From Coxiellaceae bacterium (GTDB lineage Bacteria > Pseudomonadota > Gammaproteobacteria > Coxiellales > Coxiellaceae), in the NCBI GenBank assembly GCA_029212925.1, contig JARGOB010000009.1, positions 1 to 64,000 of the forward strand: 64,000 bases of DNA, given 5' to 3'. This document shows, piece by piece, positions 46,699 to 56,688 of the stretch; within the stretch, counting starts at the first letter, position 1, and every line of letters begins with the position of its first letter. The notes under the pieces are model-generated. The model was not told the origin of the DNA. It did no database searches and was given only the letters and a program-made list of their open reading frames with translations. The position numbers were made by a program, and so were the translations under genes.

Positions 46699-47238
46699 TT
46701 ACCCCACAAAGGTGGGTGGGTAACACTTTAAATAGTGCCGTTTAAGTGAAAATAAAAACACAACCCACAACATATTGCCTAATATTTCATTGCGTAAAAA
46801 TGGCAGAGCCAATACGTAACAGTCCACCAGCCCGAATAAACTATGCGCATACGAAAGCCACCACGCCCCAAGGTTAGTCCACAGCCAATATCCAAAGCTG
46901 GAAAATACAGTAAACATAGCCAGCTTTGAGTATTTCGAATGTAAACTCAACCGTGAGCCTACCAATGCAACAGTCAAAAATCCACTATAAACAAAAAATG
47001 ACCAACCACCCAACCAAGGGTAACCCAGCAAATAAGCTAAAACCGCATCTGACAAAAGCAAGCTAACCAACACTATTGATACAGCATATTTTTTATCTAA
47101 CGTAGCGCCCGCCAACAGTGACAAAGCCATGAGCGGCGTCATATTTGGTAGGTGAGGCACTATACGGCCTAACGTGGCAATTAAAATCCACAGCACCATA
47201 ACAGTGATATTTTTGTGTGCTTGATTAGACAGTTTCAT
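46699..47238 (-). CDS. Small integral membrane protein (DUF6580-like)
   Basis: 179 residues with about five hydrophobic segments, including MTPLMALSLLAGATLDKKYA and the WSFFVYSGFLTVALVG stretch. The layout resembles DUF6580/ECF S-component-like proteins that may bind a small vitamin-like ligand. The start overlaps the metF stop by 14 nt, so it is cotranscribed and may serve folate or methionine metabolism, by context only. It converges with hddA, 4 nt apart; a CCCAC/GTGGG hairpin lies at the junction. Confidence 0.65.
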   Translation of the reverse strand: MKLSNQAHKNITVMVLWILIATLGRIVPHLPNMTPLMALSLLAGATLDKKYAVSIVLVSLLLSDAVLAYLLGYPWLGGWSFFVYSGFLTVALVGSRLSLHSKYSKLAMFTVFSSFGYWLWTNLGAWWLSYAHSLFGLVDCYVLALPFLRNEILGNMLWVVFLFSLKRHYLKCYPPTFVG

Positions 47239-48091
47239 TTTGTTTTTTTTTAACCTCTAAATTTAAGCGATCAATTATCGCCAAGCTGCGCGCTGCTTTA
47301 TTTAATGTATAAAAATGTAAATCTTTTGCACCTAACCCAACTAATTGCTCACACAACTGACTGACGACGTCCAAACCAAATGCTCGAATAGATTTCACGT
47401 CATCACCAAATCCAATTAATCGCTTAGTAATCCATCGTGGAATTTCTGCACCACAACGGTCTGAAAAACGCGCCAACTGTGTATAGTTTGTAATTGGCAT
47501 AATACCGGGCGTAATAGGAATATCAATGCCTAGCTTTGCTGTTTCTTCAAGCAAACACTCGTAAGCATCGGCCGAATAAAAATACTGCGTAATTGCTTCA
47601 TTAGCACCCGCATCAACCTTTTGCTTAAAGTAGCTTAAGTCTGTTTGCATACAGCCTGATAATGGATGACACTCAGGGTATACTGCGACACAAATATGAA
47701 AATGATCCTCGCTGTGTTCACGAATAAATCGCACTAAATCTTCTGCATAATTAAAATCACCACCGCCGCTGCCATAACCTGATGGCAAATCCCCGCGTAA
47801 CACAACTAAGCGCTTTATGCCCTGGCACTTATATTCATCTAATAGCTGACTAATTTGTGCTTTATCAGTACCAACACAAGAAATATGGGGGGCTAAATCT
47901 AAGCCGGTATGTTCACGAACGGCCCTCACCGTTTTCTTTGTATTGTCTTGTGTTGAGCCACCCGCGCCAAAAGTGACCGAAATATAATCGGGGTTTACCG
48001 CCTTTAATTCATCGGCTACTGCGACTAATTTTTGCAAGCCATCGGCCGTTTTTGGTGGAAAAAATTCAAAGCTGACAGATGCTGAAGCCAT
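47225..48091 (-). CDS. metF: 5,10-methylenetetrahydrofolate reductase
   Basis: Reduces methylene-THF to methyl-THF, the methyl donor for MetE and MetH. 288 residues of TIM-barrel fold with SFEFFPPKT at the N-terminus, SVTFGAGGST, DLPSGYG and the ITPGIMPITNY block, all MetF signatures. It is divergent from metH across a 217-nt gap containing a palindromic repeat. A run of nine A (KKK near the C-terminus) could slip but affects only the tail. Confidence 0.96.
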   Translation of the reverse strand: MASASVSFEFFPPKTADGLQKLVAVADELKAVNPDYISVTFGAGGSTQDNTKKTVRAVREHTGLDLAPHISCVGTDKAQISQLLDEYKCQGIKRLVVLRGDLPSGYGSGGGDFNYAEDLVRFIREHSEDHFHICVAVYPECHPLSGCMQTDLSYFKQKVDAGANEAITQYFYSADAYECLLEETAKLGIDIPITPGIMPITNYTQLARFSDRCGAEIPRWITKRLIGFGDDVKSIRAFGLDVVSQLCEQLVGLGAKDLHFYTLNKAARSLAIIDRLNLEVKKKQNETV

Positions 48092-48167
48092 GGATTAAAT
48101 CACTCCTTATATATTGATGGGGGCTATGGTACCATGCAAAAAATTTAATTTCACTGGGATTTTTATT

Positions 48168-48244
48168 GTCATCCCGGCCCCCGAGACGGGACCTAGTAAT
48201 AATACCTGGATCCCGGATAATTGCTTTGCAATTTCCGGGATGAC
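48168..48244. repeat. Dispersed palindromic repeat (REP-like), two units
   Basis: Two hairpin units: gtcatcccgg...gggac at 48168-48193 and tggatcccgg...ccgggatgac at 48207-48244, the second with inner arms around TTGC. The same sequence family recurs at 54.2, 57.6, 59.5 and 61.7 kb. It lies between metF and metH and could affect both transcripts. Confidence 0.85.
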
Positions 48245-48308
48245 AAGGCAGGTTGCGGAATGAAAATGCATACAAAAATGACGTGAAAGCTAGGGAGACA
48301 AATAGACA

Positions 48309-51300
48309 ATGCGTAAACAAATCGAACAAGCACTACAAGAAAACATCATGGTCCTCGATGGCGGCATGGGAACACTGATCCAAACCTACGAACTGCAGGA
48401 AAAAGATTTTCGTGCTGAGCAATTTAAAGACCATGACCACCCGCTTAACGGTAATAATGACCTATTGTCTTTAACTCAGCCCGATATTATTCGCGCAATA
48501 CACTGTGCGTATCTTGAGGCTGGTGCTGACTTTATCGAAACCAACACCTTTAATGCTAACCCTATTTCACAACTGGACTATCAGTTACAAGACTATGCTT
48601 ATGAGCTCAATGTCGCCAGTGCAAAAATAGCTAGGTCAGCCGCTGATGAATTTACTAAAAAAACGGGTCAACAACGCTACGTCGTGGGCACTATTGGCCC
48701 AACTAATAGAACAGCAACCATTTCACCTGATGTTAATGACCCAGGATGTCGTAACGTCACATTTGATGAACTGGTCGATGCCTATACCATTTGCATTAAA
48801 GGATTAATCGATGGTGGTGCTGATATCTTAATGGTTGAGACTATTTTCGATACGCTCAATGCCAAAGCGGCCCTCTATGCCATTCAGCAATACTTTGACG
48901 AACACGATGTAAAAAAACCGATAATGATTTCCGGCACAATTACTGATGCCAGTGGTCGCACATTGTCGGGCCAAACAATTAGCGCTTTTTGGAACTCGGT
49001 TAAGCATGTTAAACCTTTAACCATAGGCATTAACTGTGCACTCGGTGCAGCAGATATGCGGCCTTATATTCAAGAACTCTCCGAGATTGCTGATACTTAT
49101 ATATGTGCATACCCCAATGCTGGACAGCCAAATGAATTCGGTGAATACGACGAAACGCCCGAACATATGGCTGGCCTAGTTAAAGATTTTGCGGCCAGCG
49201 GCTTCGTCAATATTGTTGGCGGCTGTTGTGGCACCACCGCTCAGCATATAAAGGCTATAAAAGAAGCCGTGAGTGATTGTCCCGCTAGAGAAATTCCAAA
49301 CATCGAGCCTTTATGCCGGTTAAGTGGTTTAGAAACATTAGAAATTCGTGAGGACACTAACTTTATCAATGTCGGTGAGCGAACAAACGTCGCCGGGTCA
49401 GCACGTTTTGCAAAGCTTGTGCGCAATGGTGAATTTGAAACAGCGCTCGATGTCGCTTTACAGCAAGTCGAAAACGGCGCACAAATTATCGATATCAATG
49501 TAGATGATGCCATGCTGGATGGCGTGCATGTAATGCGCCAATTTTTAAATCTTGTGGCGAGTGAACCCAATATCAGCCGCGTACCGATCATGATTGACTC
49601 CTCTAAGTGGGAAATCTTAGAAGCTGGCTTAAAGTGTGTGCAAGGCAAGTGTATTGTTAACTCAATTAGCCTTAAAGAAGGCGAAGATGAGTTTATAAAA
49701 TATGCTAAAGCTTGTTTACGCTATGGGGCCGCTGTTGTCGTAATGGCGTTCGATGAAACGGGGCAAGCCGACACCAAAGCACGAAAAATCGAAATCTGTT
49801 CTCGTGCGTACAAAATATTAATTGATCTGGGCTTTGCGGCGCATGATATTATTTTTGATCCCAATATTTTTGCAGTAGCTACCGGTATTGAAGAACATAA
49901 CCCTTATGCCAAAGACTTTATTGAAGCCACAGCAGAAATAAAAAAGCAATGCCCTGGCACTTTAATCAGTGGTGGTGTGAGTAATGTGTCGTTTTCATTC
50001 CGCGGTAACAACCCTGTGCGTGAAGCCATGCATGCGGTGTTTTTATACTATGCCATTAAAGCTGGCATGGATATGGGGATTGTTAATGCCGGTCAATTAC
50101 AAATCTATGAAGAAATACCACAAGAACTGCGTGATTGCTGCGAAGATGTGATCTTAAATCGTCGCGAGGATGCCACTGATAACCTGTTAGAAATGTCAGA
50201 AAACTATAAAGGTGAAGGCAAAAAACGCGTAAAAGATTTAAGTTGGCGCGAAAATGATGTGGGTAAGCGCCTAACACACTCCCTGGTTAATGGCATTACC
50301 GAATACATTGAAGAAGATACCGAAGAAGCGCGCCTTGGCTTTGATAAGGCACTAGAAGTGATTGAGGGTCCATTGATGGACGGCATGAATGTCGTCGGTG
50401 ATTTATTTGGCGATGGCAAAATGTTTTTACCGCAAGTGGTAAAAAGTGCACGCGTCATGAAAAAAGCGGTTGCTTATTTAATGCCATTTATCGAACAAGA
50501 AAAAACAAAGAAATCAGACATTGCTGATAGCTTTAAAGGTACCGTGTTAATGGCCACTGTTAAAGGTGATGTACATGATATTGGTAAAAACATTGTTGGC
50601 GTTATTATGCAGTGCAATGGATATCGAGTGATTGACCTTGGTGTGATGGTGCCTTGTGAAAAAATCTTGTCCACAGCACGTCAAGAAAAAGTGGATGTCA
50701 TTGGGTTGAGTGGATTAATCACCCCATCACTGGATGAGATGGTGCATGTAGCAAAAGAAATGCAACGCTTAGACTTTAAGTTACCTTTATTAATTGGTGG
50801 CGCAACAACTTCTCGCGTACATACGGCAGTTAAAGTTGATCACCACTATGATGGCCCCGTCCTATACGTTAAAGACGCATCGCGCAGTGTTCCAGCACTG
50901 TCTAAACTGCTGGGAAACAATAAAACAAGCGAAGTTGCCGCTATCAAAAAAGAATATGATGAAGTGCGCATAAACCATCAAGGCCGCAAAGCAAACACCA
51001 ACTGGTTAACTTTAGAAGAAGCGCGCGCCAACAAGCCACAATTTGATTGGCAAAACTATCAGCCACCCATTCCTCAGTTTTTAGGCACTAAAATTATTGA
51101 CGACTTTGATCTCAACACATTAATACAATGTATTGATTGGTCGCCGTTCTTTCGCGCTTGGGGTTTAATCGGCAAGTTCCCTGATATTCTCGACGATGCG
51201 AAATATGGTGAACAAGCGCGTGCAATCTATGAAGACGCTAAAACCATGCTGGCGGAAATTGTTGAAAAAAAACTACTAAAGGCGAAGGGCATGGTTGCTT

Positions 51301-51986
51301 TCTTCCCTGCCAATAGTGCTAACAGTGATGATATCGAATTGTATACTGATGAAACGCGTACTGAAGTGCTTAAAACCATGCACCACTTGCGCCAACAAAA
51401 TCGCAAACCACCCGGCAAAACCAACAAAGCATTGTCTGATTATATTGCACCGAAAGAAACGGATATTGCTGATTATATCGGTGCGTTTGTAGTTACCGCC
51501 GGCATTGGTATGAACCAGCTAACAAAAGAGTATGAAAAAAACAATGATGATTACAGCAGCATTATGATGAAAGCTTTGGGCGATCGTTTGGCCGAAGCTG
51601 CAGCAGAATACTTGCATAAATGTGTGCGCAAAGATTATTGGGGTTATGCAAAAGATGAAAGCTTAGATAACACTCAACTGATCAAGGAGCAATACCGTGG
51701 TATTCGTCCAGCTCCTGGCTATCCCGCTTGTCCCGACCACTCAGAAAAAGAAATTTTATTTAATCTGCTCGACCCTATGAATAATATTGGTGTGCACCTA
51801 ACTGAAAGCATGGCGATGTGGCCAGCTTCATCCGTATGTGGTTTTTATTATTCACACCCCGAGTCAGATTACTTTGTCGTGGGTAAAATTAACGACAACC
51901 AATTGGTTGATTATGCTGAGCGTAAAGAAATGGACCGTGAAACCACTGCATTGTGGTTACAACCTATTCTCGAGCTGGAGCAGTAA
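48309..51986 (+). CDS. metH: Cobalamin-dependent methionine synthase MetH
   Basis: 1225 residues with all four modules in order: homocysteine-binding ([11 protein letters not shown]; zinc cysteines including GGCCGTT), pterin-binding ([14 protein letters not shown]), cobalamin-binding ([21 protein letters not shown], with DxHxxG) and the SAM reactivation domain ([14 protein letters not shown]). It transfers methyl from methyl-THF to homocysteine through B12. GGGAGA precedes the ATG. No B12 riboswitch is seen upstream. Confidence 0.98.
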   Translation: MRKQIEQALQENIMVLDGGMGTLIQTYELQEKDFRAEQFKDHDHPLNGNNDLLSLTQPDIIRAIHCAYLEAGADFIETNTFNANPISQLDYQLQDYAYELNVASAKIARSAADEFTKKTGQQRYVVGTIGPTNRTATISPDVNDPGCRNVTFDELVDAYTICIKGLIDGGADILMVETIFDTLNAKAALYAIQQYFDEHDVKKPIMISGTITDASGRTLSGQTISAFWNSVKHVKPLTIGINCALGAADMRPYIQELSEIADTYICAYPNAGQPNEFGEYDETPEHMAGLVKDFAASGFVNIVGGCCGTTAQHIKAIKEAVSDCPAREIPNIEPLCRLSGLETLEIREDTNFINVGERTNVAGSARFAKLVRNGEFETALDVALQQVENGAQIIDINVDDAMLDGVHVMRQFLNLVASEPNISRVPIMIDSSKWEILEAGLKCVQGKCIVNSISLKEGEDEFIKYAKACLRYGAAVVVMAFDETGQADTKARKIEICSRAYKILIDLGFAAHDIIFDPNIFAVATGIEEHNPYAKDFIEATAEIKKQCPGTLISGGVSNVSFSFRGNNPVREAMHAVFLYYAIKAGMDMGIVNAGQLQIYEEIPQELRDCCEDVILNRREDATDNLLEMSENYKGEGKKRVKDLSWRENDVGKRLTHSLVNGITEYIEEDTEEARLGFDKALEVIEGPLMDGMNVVGDLFGDGKMFLPQVVKSARVMKKAVAYLMPFIEQEKTKKSDIADSFKGTVLMATVKGDVHDIGKNIVGVIMQCNGYRVIDLGVMVPCEKILSTARQEKVDVIGLSGLITPSLDEMVHVAKEMQRLDFKLPLLIGGATTSRVHTAVKVDHHYDGPVLYVKDASRSVPALSKLLGNNKTSEVAAIKKEYDEVRINHQGRKANTNWLTLEEARANKPQFDWQNYQPPIPQFLGTKIIDDFDLNTLIQCIDWSPFFRAWGLIGKFPDILDDAKYGEQARAIYEDAKTMLAEIVEKKLLKAKGMVAFFPANSANSDDIELYTDETRTEVLKTMHHLRQQNRKPPGKTNKALSDYIAPKETDIADYIGAFVVTAGIGMNQLTKEYEKNNDDYSSIMMKALGDRLAEAAAEYLHKCVRKDYWGYAKDESLDNTQLIKEQYRGIRPAPGYPACPDHSEKEILFNLLDPMNNIGVHLTESMAMWPASSVCGFYYSHPESDYFVVGKINDNQLVDYAERKEMDRETTALWLQPILELEQ

Positions 51987-51990
51987 ACAT

Positions 51991-52019
51991 CTAAACACGG
52001 AGGCGCCGTAGTGTTTTAG
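51991..52019 (+). other. Hairpin just after metH
   Basis: CTAAACAC and GTGTTTTAG enclose GGCGCC five bases after the metH stop. It could act as a 3'-end-stabilising or weak termination structure; there is no strong T-run after it. Confidence 0.5.
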
Positions 52020-52038
52020 GGTTTAACTGCCATGGCAA

Positions 52039-52146
52039 GTAAATGGACCAGGGGTACCTTGCGAGCGACGTGCGGTACAGGGACTCGTAAAGGAGCACGA
52101 GTATAGGGATATACGTTCGGGAGTAAGGTATCCCTGGTGCATTTAC
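52039..52146. repeat. 108-nt long inverted repeat with nested hairpin
   Basis: Arms 52039-52060 and 52125-52146 are complementary over 22 positions with one mismatch and one G-T pair. The 64-nt loop carries a second stem ACTCGT/ACGAGT (52083-52088 with 52097-52102). No frame of note runs through it. It may be a miniature mobile element or a structured RNA. The gap between metH and the next gene (263 nt) contains nothing else recognisable. Confidence 0.75.
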
Positions 52147-52249
52147 ATGAAAGTGAGCGGCTTTCCTATAACACTAACAATAACCCATATCATTGACCTG
52201 CCAACAAGATGGTGCCAAAATGCTGTCAACAATAAATGGAGAAACCACG

Positions 52250-52690
52250 ATGCCAAAAGCTTATCAACATATTATTCTTGCCGTTGAATTGGACCCTGAG
52301 TCAGATGCTTACTTGGTTAAGCGCACCAAGGAATTACTGCAAGAATACACAGCTGATCTAACAGTAATCCATGCCATTGAACATAACAGCAACTACGGCG
52401 CGGCTTATGGTGTGATGGCCGGTGTTGATGTCGAAGAAATGTTGGTAGAAGAAGCCAGTAAAAATATGGATGCCTTATTAAAAGAACTCGACATTGCTAA
52501 CTGCAAACATGTAATTAAAATCGGGGTTGCCAAGCAAGTGATCCTCGAAGAGGCCGAAAACTGCAAAGCCGATTTAATTATCACAGGTAGCCATGGCCGC
52601 TCAGGTGTTGCCTTATTATTGGGCTCAACCGCTAATGCTATTTTACACGGCGCGCATTGTGATGTGCTATCTGTGCGGGTGCCATCTTAA
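52250..52690 (+). CDS. Universal stress protein (UspA family)
   Basis: 146 residues with the Usp nucleotide-binding layout: HIILAVELDPES at the start and TGSHGRSGVALLLGSTANAIL near the end (the G-x2-G-x9-G-S/T ATP motif). Usp proteins act in stress survival through ATP-dependent or partner-binding roles. The ATG at 52250 has GGAGA upstream; the longer frame to 52193 is unlikely. The stop overlaps by 4 nt with the convergent ATPase gene. Confidence 0.92.
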   Translation: MPKAYQHIILAVELDPESDAYLVKRTKELLQEYTADLTVIHAIEHNSNYGAAYGVMAGVDVEEMLVEEASKNMDALLKELDIANCKHVIKIGVAKQVILEEAENCKADLIITGSHGRSGVALLLGSTANAILHGAHCDVLSVRVPS

Positions 52691-53979
52691 TATTGATATA
52701 ACCACTGATAAACACTTTCAGACTGAATCCCATCAACCAGGCCTTTGCCTGGTTGTTTTTTTAGGATCAATGCGTTGTGGAAGTTTTTGAGTGTTTTGAA
52801 GTCAGCAGGTCGCACTTGATTGGCCCATTTCACCTCAATAGCTTCTACTTGCTTACCGTCATAGGTTAAGACATCAACCTCTCCATTACTCTTATAATAA
52901 AAGGTTTTGACATGTCGAAAGCACTGGCTTGCTACTGTAGCCTCTACTAGCTCACTTTCTATCGACTTCTCTTGCAACAGCCCTTCTTTTCTTAACCAGC
53001 GCCCAATCGTATTGGCAATAAACGGGTCAACAAAGTGTATCTTCATCGCCTTTTTAGGAAAGGCACGCTTATTGTTTTGATCAAAAGCCTGTAATGGAAA
53101 TACTACATCCATGCGCATTAATATTTGGCAATAATCGATAAATGTTTCTTTACTCATTAGGCCTGTCTTTTGCGTCAGTGCCGAATAACTTACTTGTGTT
53201 CCCGCCGTATCGAATAATGCATGCAAGATGGCTAATAAGTAGTTTTCATTTTTACCCTTACGCAAAAAGTCACCACGTATCCACTGCTCGTAAGTGGTAT
53301 ATGTCGCTGGCGTGATTTCACCATGGTCAGCTAAATCATTTATTGCCCGCAAATAGCCGCCACACCTTAAGAAACTTTTATAGTGTGCAAGCAGATCATC
53401 GTCATTAGCGCTTGTCGAATCAACTAAATCAACATACTGCCTAAAGGTGAGTGGGTATAAATGAAAGTCGGTTTGCGCCGCTTTGCCTCGGCGCCCCGGA
53501 AAGCTCATGGCTGCTTCTTTCAATATTAAAGAGTCAGACCCTGTTAATAAGCAAAGCCCTTTGGCAAAAGCACCACTATCTGCTAACGACTTAATGACGC
53601 GTTGCCACTCAGGCACAAAAGTTATTTCATCGATAATCAATAAAAACGGGTACGACTCAACACCGCTCAAGAATTCACGAATGATTTGACTTAGTTGCTT
53701 TGCATCAAACACTTCATCACATGCTAAATAAAAAATAGATGTTGGATCTAGTTTTTTGTGCGTTAACCAATCTTCAATCAGCAATTTACACGATGTTGAT
53801 TTTCCAATTTGACGACCGCCGGTTAGGATGTAGATACCAGGCTCTTCCACCGACAAGGTTTTCCACCAATTCGGTCGAAATTGATGTGTTAATTGGTTCA
53901 ACTCTACCAGCTGAGGGTCTTGTTTTTGAAAGGATTTTAACGACTCCCAAAATCGGTTGTGTGGCATTAATTTTTTCAT
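52687..53979 (-). CDS. AAA ATPase with DUF4143 C-terminal domain
   Basis: 430 residues. Walker A GGRQIGKSTSCK near residue 55, Walker B LLIIDEITFVPEW near 115, and a C-terminal nuclease-like DUF4143 part with FYYKSNGEVDVLTYDGKQVEAIEVKW. This archaeal-type ATPase family is widespread, patchily distributed and of unknown role. It is monocistronic and preceded by a perfect palindrome 20 nt before the start. No clear ribosome site is visible before the ATG. Confidence 0.85.
   Translation of the reverse strand: MKKLMPHNRFWESLKSFQKQDPQLVELNQLTHQFRPNWWKTLSVEEPGIYILTGGRQIGKSTSCKLLIEDWLTHKKLDPTSIFYLACDEVFDAKQLSQIIREFLSGVESYPFLLIIDEITFVPEWQRVIKSLADSGAFAKGLCLLTGSDSLILKEAAMSFPGRRGKAAQTDFHLYPLTFRQYVDLVDSTSANDDDLLAHYKSFLRCGGYLRAINDLADHGEITPATYTTYEQWIRGDFLRKGKNENYLLAILHALFDTAGTQVSYSALTQKTGLMSKETFIDYCQILMRMDVVFPLQAFDQNNKRAFPKKAMKIHFVDPFIANTIGRWLRKEGLLQEKSIESELVEATVASQCFRHVKTFYYKSNGEVDVLTYDGKQVEAIEVKWANQVRPADFKTLKNFHNALILKKQPGKGLVDGIQSESVYQWLYQY
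52734..52762 (+). terminator. Rho-independent terminator of the universal stress gene
   Basis: CAACCAGGC and GCCTGGTTG (52734-52742, 52747-52755) with a 4-nt loop and seven T. It lies inside the 3' coding end of the convergent ATPase gene, so those codons serve two purposes. Confidence 0.88.
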
Positions 53980-53999
53980 AATAACAACAAGATAGCACT

Positions 54000-54043
54000 A
54001 TTAGACAAATTTGTCTAATGGGCATTGGTCAAATTTGGCTAAT
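54000..54043. promoter_or_regulatory. Perfect 20-bp palindrome plus imperfect second copy upstream of the ATPase gene
   Basis: ATTAGACAAATTTGTCTAAT at 54000-54019 is its own reverse complement. A near copy lies at 54024-54043, sharing 17 of 20 positions. Two sites 24 bp apart, just upstream of the ATPase ATG, look like a repressor operator. Confidence 0.7.
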
Positions 54044-54234
54044 GCAAACATCAATTAAAATCAATAAGTTAGATCTGCGCCGCTAGCGCAGCACACGACC
54101 AAAATGGTACACCACTCCGGAATAGTCAAGACTTTTTCGGAGTGACATCCGAAATAGTCGAGTTGCACTCTTTACCACCAGATAAAAAACACAGATATCT
54201 CAATAATATACACCATATTATTTTTTATTCAGAC

Positions 54235-54329
54235 TGGATACCGGCTCAAGGCCGGTATGACAGAAGCGGCTCGTGATCCATGGATAATATATGGATCCCG
54301 GATAATTGCTTCGCAATTTCCGGGATGAC
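54235..54329. repeat. Dispersed palindromic repeat, two units
   Basis: Unit 54235-54261 (tggataccgg...ccggtatgac) and unit 54292-54329 (tggatcccgg...ccgggatgac). The second differs from the 48.2-kb copy at about one position, in its TTGCTTCGCAA core. In the first, both arms changed together (cccgg to accgg and ccggg to ccggt), so base pairing is kept. Confidence 0.85.
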
Positions 54330-54447
54330 AAACAGGAAAGAAGATTGCTAGCCTACCCCAGCCAAGGAGCCGAGGTCGCAAGCTCCTCGCAATGACACAG
54401 ATTAACAGCCTCCTTGCAATAACGCGCCCTATACCGCAATGACGGTG

Positions 54448-55752
54448 TTATTTTTTTCGCAACTTGGCGTAATAAAACCCATCACCACCGCCTTCACTCG
54501 GCAATAACTGCCAACCAGGTTCAACCGCACGGCCCACCGGCATTTCAAACGCTTCTAACTTCGCATCTTTATGCTGATTCAAAAAGCGCTTCACCTGCAA
54601 TTGGTTTTCATCCGGCAATATAGAACAAGTGGTGTAGACCAAAAGCCCACCAGGTTTTAATAGCTGCCACACCTTATCTAATATACGGGCTTGCTGTTGT
54701 GCCAATTGATCAATGTCATGGTTTTGGCGTAACCATTTAATGTCGGGGTGACGGCGTATCACACCGGTAGCAGAGCAGGGTGCGTCTACTAAAATGCGAT
54801 CAAACTTTTCACCTTGCCACCATTGCTCGGTATGACAGACATCAGCCAGGACCATATGCAAATGATCGTGTGGCAAACCCAAGCGTTCGATATTTTGTTT
54901 AACCAATGGCAGCCGATTGGCTTGATTATCCACAGCGGTTAAATGCACGGATGGCTCGCACTCTATAATATGCGTAGTCTTGCTACCTGGTGCGCTACAG
55001 GTATCCAACACATGAGTGTTAGGCTCAAGCTCTAATAAGGTAGCCACCAATTGACCCGATGAATCTTGTACATATACAGTACCACCAGCAAAACCCGGTA
55101 ACTTATCCACAGCAATAGGTCGATCCAAACAAATGGCTGAGTCACAATAATCAACCGCTTTGGCATCAATATCGGCAGCAGCCAGCAAAGACAAGTACTC
55201 GTCACGACTATTTTTTGTTTTATTAACGCGCAAAAACATCGGTGCCGCCGCATTATTAGCACGCAAAATATCCGTCCACCTTTCGGGATACGCTTGCTTA
55301 ATTCTTTTTACCAACCACACCGGATGAGCGTATTCTGTTACTTCACCATTGCTTGATTCGTTCACAACTTGCTCAGTATTATCAGCAAATTGACGTAATG
55401 TTTTATTTAATAATTTTGCCGCCCACGGTTTTTTCATTTGCTTACTGGCCGCAACGGTTTCAGAAACAGCCGCATAAGCTGGGGTTTTCAAATACATCAG
55501 CTGGTAGATACCCGTTAGTAATAAACACAATACATCGTGATTTTTTGATTTCAACGGCGTATAAAGCAATTGGTTCGCCACGGCTTGCAGTTGCGGGTAC
55601 CAGCGCAAACAGCCATAACTCACCTCCTGCACAAATGCTTTGTCTTCAGCCTTGTCTATCTTAGCAAGTGCTTTTGGTAATACTTGGCTCATGGAATGTT
55701 GTTGATCAATCACTTCGTGAATGACACCTGCTGCAAGTGCTCTGGAGTTCAT
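54448..55752 (-). CDS. rsmB: 16S rRNA (cytosine-967-C5)-methyltransferase RsmB
   Basis: 434 residues: an N-terminal NusB-like helical RNA-binding domain (to about residue 140), then a methyltransferase domain with SAM motif DTCSAPGSKTTHI, the VDAPCSATGVIRRHPDIKW motif and the catalytic cysteine in YTTCSI. It methylates C967 of 16S rRNA. It stands alone and diverges from the outer-membrane protein gene at 55.9 kb. Confidence 0.96.
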   Translation of the reverse strand: MNSRALAAGVIHEVIDQQHSMSQVLPKALAKIDKAEDKAFVQEVSYGCLRWYPQLQAVANQLLYTPLKSKNHDVLCLLLTGIYQLMYLKTPAYAAVSETVAASKQMKKPWAAKLLNKTLRQFADNTEQVVNESSNGEVTEYAHPVWLVKRIKQAYPERWTDILRANNAAAPMFLRVNKTKNSRDEYLSLLAAADIDAKAVDYCDSAICLDRPIAVDKLPGFAGGTVYVQDSSGQLVATLLELEPNTHVLDTCSAPGSKTTHIIECEPSVHLTAVDNQANRLPLVKQNIERLGLPHDHLHMVLADVCHTEQWWQGEKFDRILVDAPCSATGVIRRHPDIKWLRQNHDIDQLAQQQARILDKVWQLLKPGGLLVYTTCSILPDENQLQVKRFLNQHKDAKLEAFEMPVGRAVEPGWQLLPSEGGGDGFYYAKLRKK

Positions 55753-55868
55753 ATGTCGCCTAACTTAATTAACTTCGGTAAATATTTTAACAGTTATGAT
55801 TAAAATCACAAAATCTTCATGAGGTTATAGACATTCAAAATGTTTTTAGATAAAGTTAGTGGCTGAAG

Positions 55869-55909
55869 GGCGACGTCGCCTTACTACTAGTAGTTTTAAA
55901 AACATGGAG
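55869..55909 (+). promoter_or_regulatory. Structured 5' leader of outer-membrane protein gene 1
   Basis: Two palindromes in a row, GGCGACGTCGCC (55869-55880) and ACTACTAGTAGT (55883-55894), then GGAG 7 nt before the ATG. The second palindrome and the following TTTTAAAAAC are identical in the leader of the paralogue at 56.8 kb. The first is a different sequence that still pairs. Confidence 0.7.
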
Positions 55910-55916
55910 TTTTATA

Positions 55917-56642
55917 ATGTCTAACTTTTTAAAAGCAATAACAGTTGCTGGGGTTTCTCTTGCAGCTACTTCTCTTTTCGCTGGTGGAATCGAGCCAGGT
56001 CCAATGATGGATGATATGTCAGGTGTATTTGTTGGTGTTGGTGCTGGTTACACAAGCATGAACGCAAACAACTACAACATCAGCAGAACAGCTGGTGGTG
56101 TAACAACTAGCAACGGTTCTTTCGAAGCTAGCACTGACGGTCTTGCTCCTTTTGGTCAATTAGGTTACTGGGGTAACTTTGATCAAAACTGGATGTGGGG
56201 TGTTAAAGGTTTCTATAAATACCTAAACGCATCTGCAAACTATGTATTAGACAACAACTTTAGTAGCAACAACTTTGATACAGTTGTTTCTCAAGAAGCT
56301 GGTGCATTAGTTATGGCTGGCTATCACATGAACAAGTCATTAGCATACATCGGCGTAGGTCCTGTGTGGATGCCTGTTCAAAGCAAACTTAGAGACAGAA
56401 CAGGAACTGGCGCTACTCAAAACTTTAGCTCAAACGTTCAAACAGGTTCTTGGGGTGCGGTTCTTGGTTTAGGCGTTCGTTATGACGTAACACCAAGCTG
56501 GTTCTTAGACAGTGAATACTCTTATGCATTCACAGGTCAAAAAACCTACACTGGAACTTTGAACAACGTATCTTGGTCTCGCCAATTACGTGTTCACGTA
56601 CAACAATTCGATGTTTCTGTAAACTATCGTTTTGCGATCTAA
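55917..56642 (+). CDS. Outer-membrane beta-barrel protein 1
   Basis: 241 residues: signal peptide (KAITVAGVSLAATSLFA) with cleavage near residue 22, then alternating beta strands rich in Gly and aromatic residues and a C-terminal FDVSVNYRFAI, where the terminal aromatic residue is near the end as in barrel proteins. The length suggests an eight-stranded barrel of the OmpA/OmpW-like class; no known family is recognised. A strong paralogue follows 194 nt downstream. A terminator follows the stop, and the ribosome site is strong, so it is probably abundant. Confidence 0.82.
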   Translation: MSNFLKAITVAGVSLAATSLFAGGIEPGPMMDDMSGVFVGVGAGYTSMNANNYNISRTAGGVTTSNGSFEASTDGLAPFGQLGYWGNFDQNWMWGVKGFYKYLNASANYVLDNNFSSNNFDTVVSQEAGALVMAGYHMNKSLAYIGVGPVWMPVQSKLRDRTGTGATQNFSSNVQTGSWGAVLGLGVRYDVTPSWFLDSEYSYAFTGQKTYTGTLNNVSWSRQLRVHVQQFDVSVNYRFAI

Positions 56643-56663
56643 TTACAAGTAATTGTAATTCCC

Positions 56664-56688
56664 AAAGGGTGCCTCGGCACCCTTTTTT
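56664..56688 (+). terminator. Terminator of outer-membrane protein gene 1
   Basis: AAAGGGTGC / GCACCCTTT stem with a CTCG loop and a T-run. The sequence from 56681 repeats imperfectly from 56710 (23 of the first bases, one change), a small tandem duplication. Confidence 0.9.

Larger units (their letters stand above)
53980..54447. other. 468-nt intergenic region between the ATPase gene and rsmB
   Basis: The longest gene-free stretch in the window. It holds the palindromic operator pair (54000-54043), a small hairpin TGCGC/GCGCA (54076-54090), a hairpin CACTCCG/CGGAGTG (54113-54144), two similar 14-mers at 54117-54130 and 54149-54162, two palindromic repeat units (54235-54329), and a trailing repeat-like segment rich in GCAATGAC (to about 54440). 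No coding sequence is evident. Confidence 0.7.

Noticed and set aside
48092-48308. Cobalamin or SAM riboswitch upstream of metH
   Set aside because: The gap is filled by the palindromic repeat; no B12-box-like sequence or aptamer pattern is visible.
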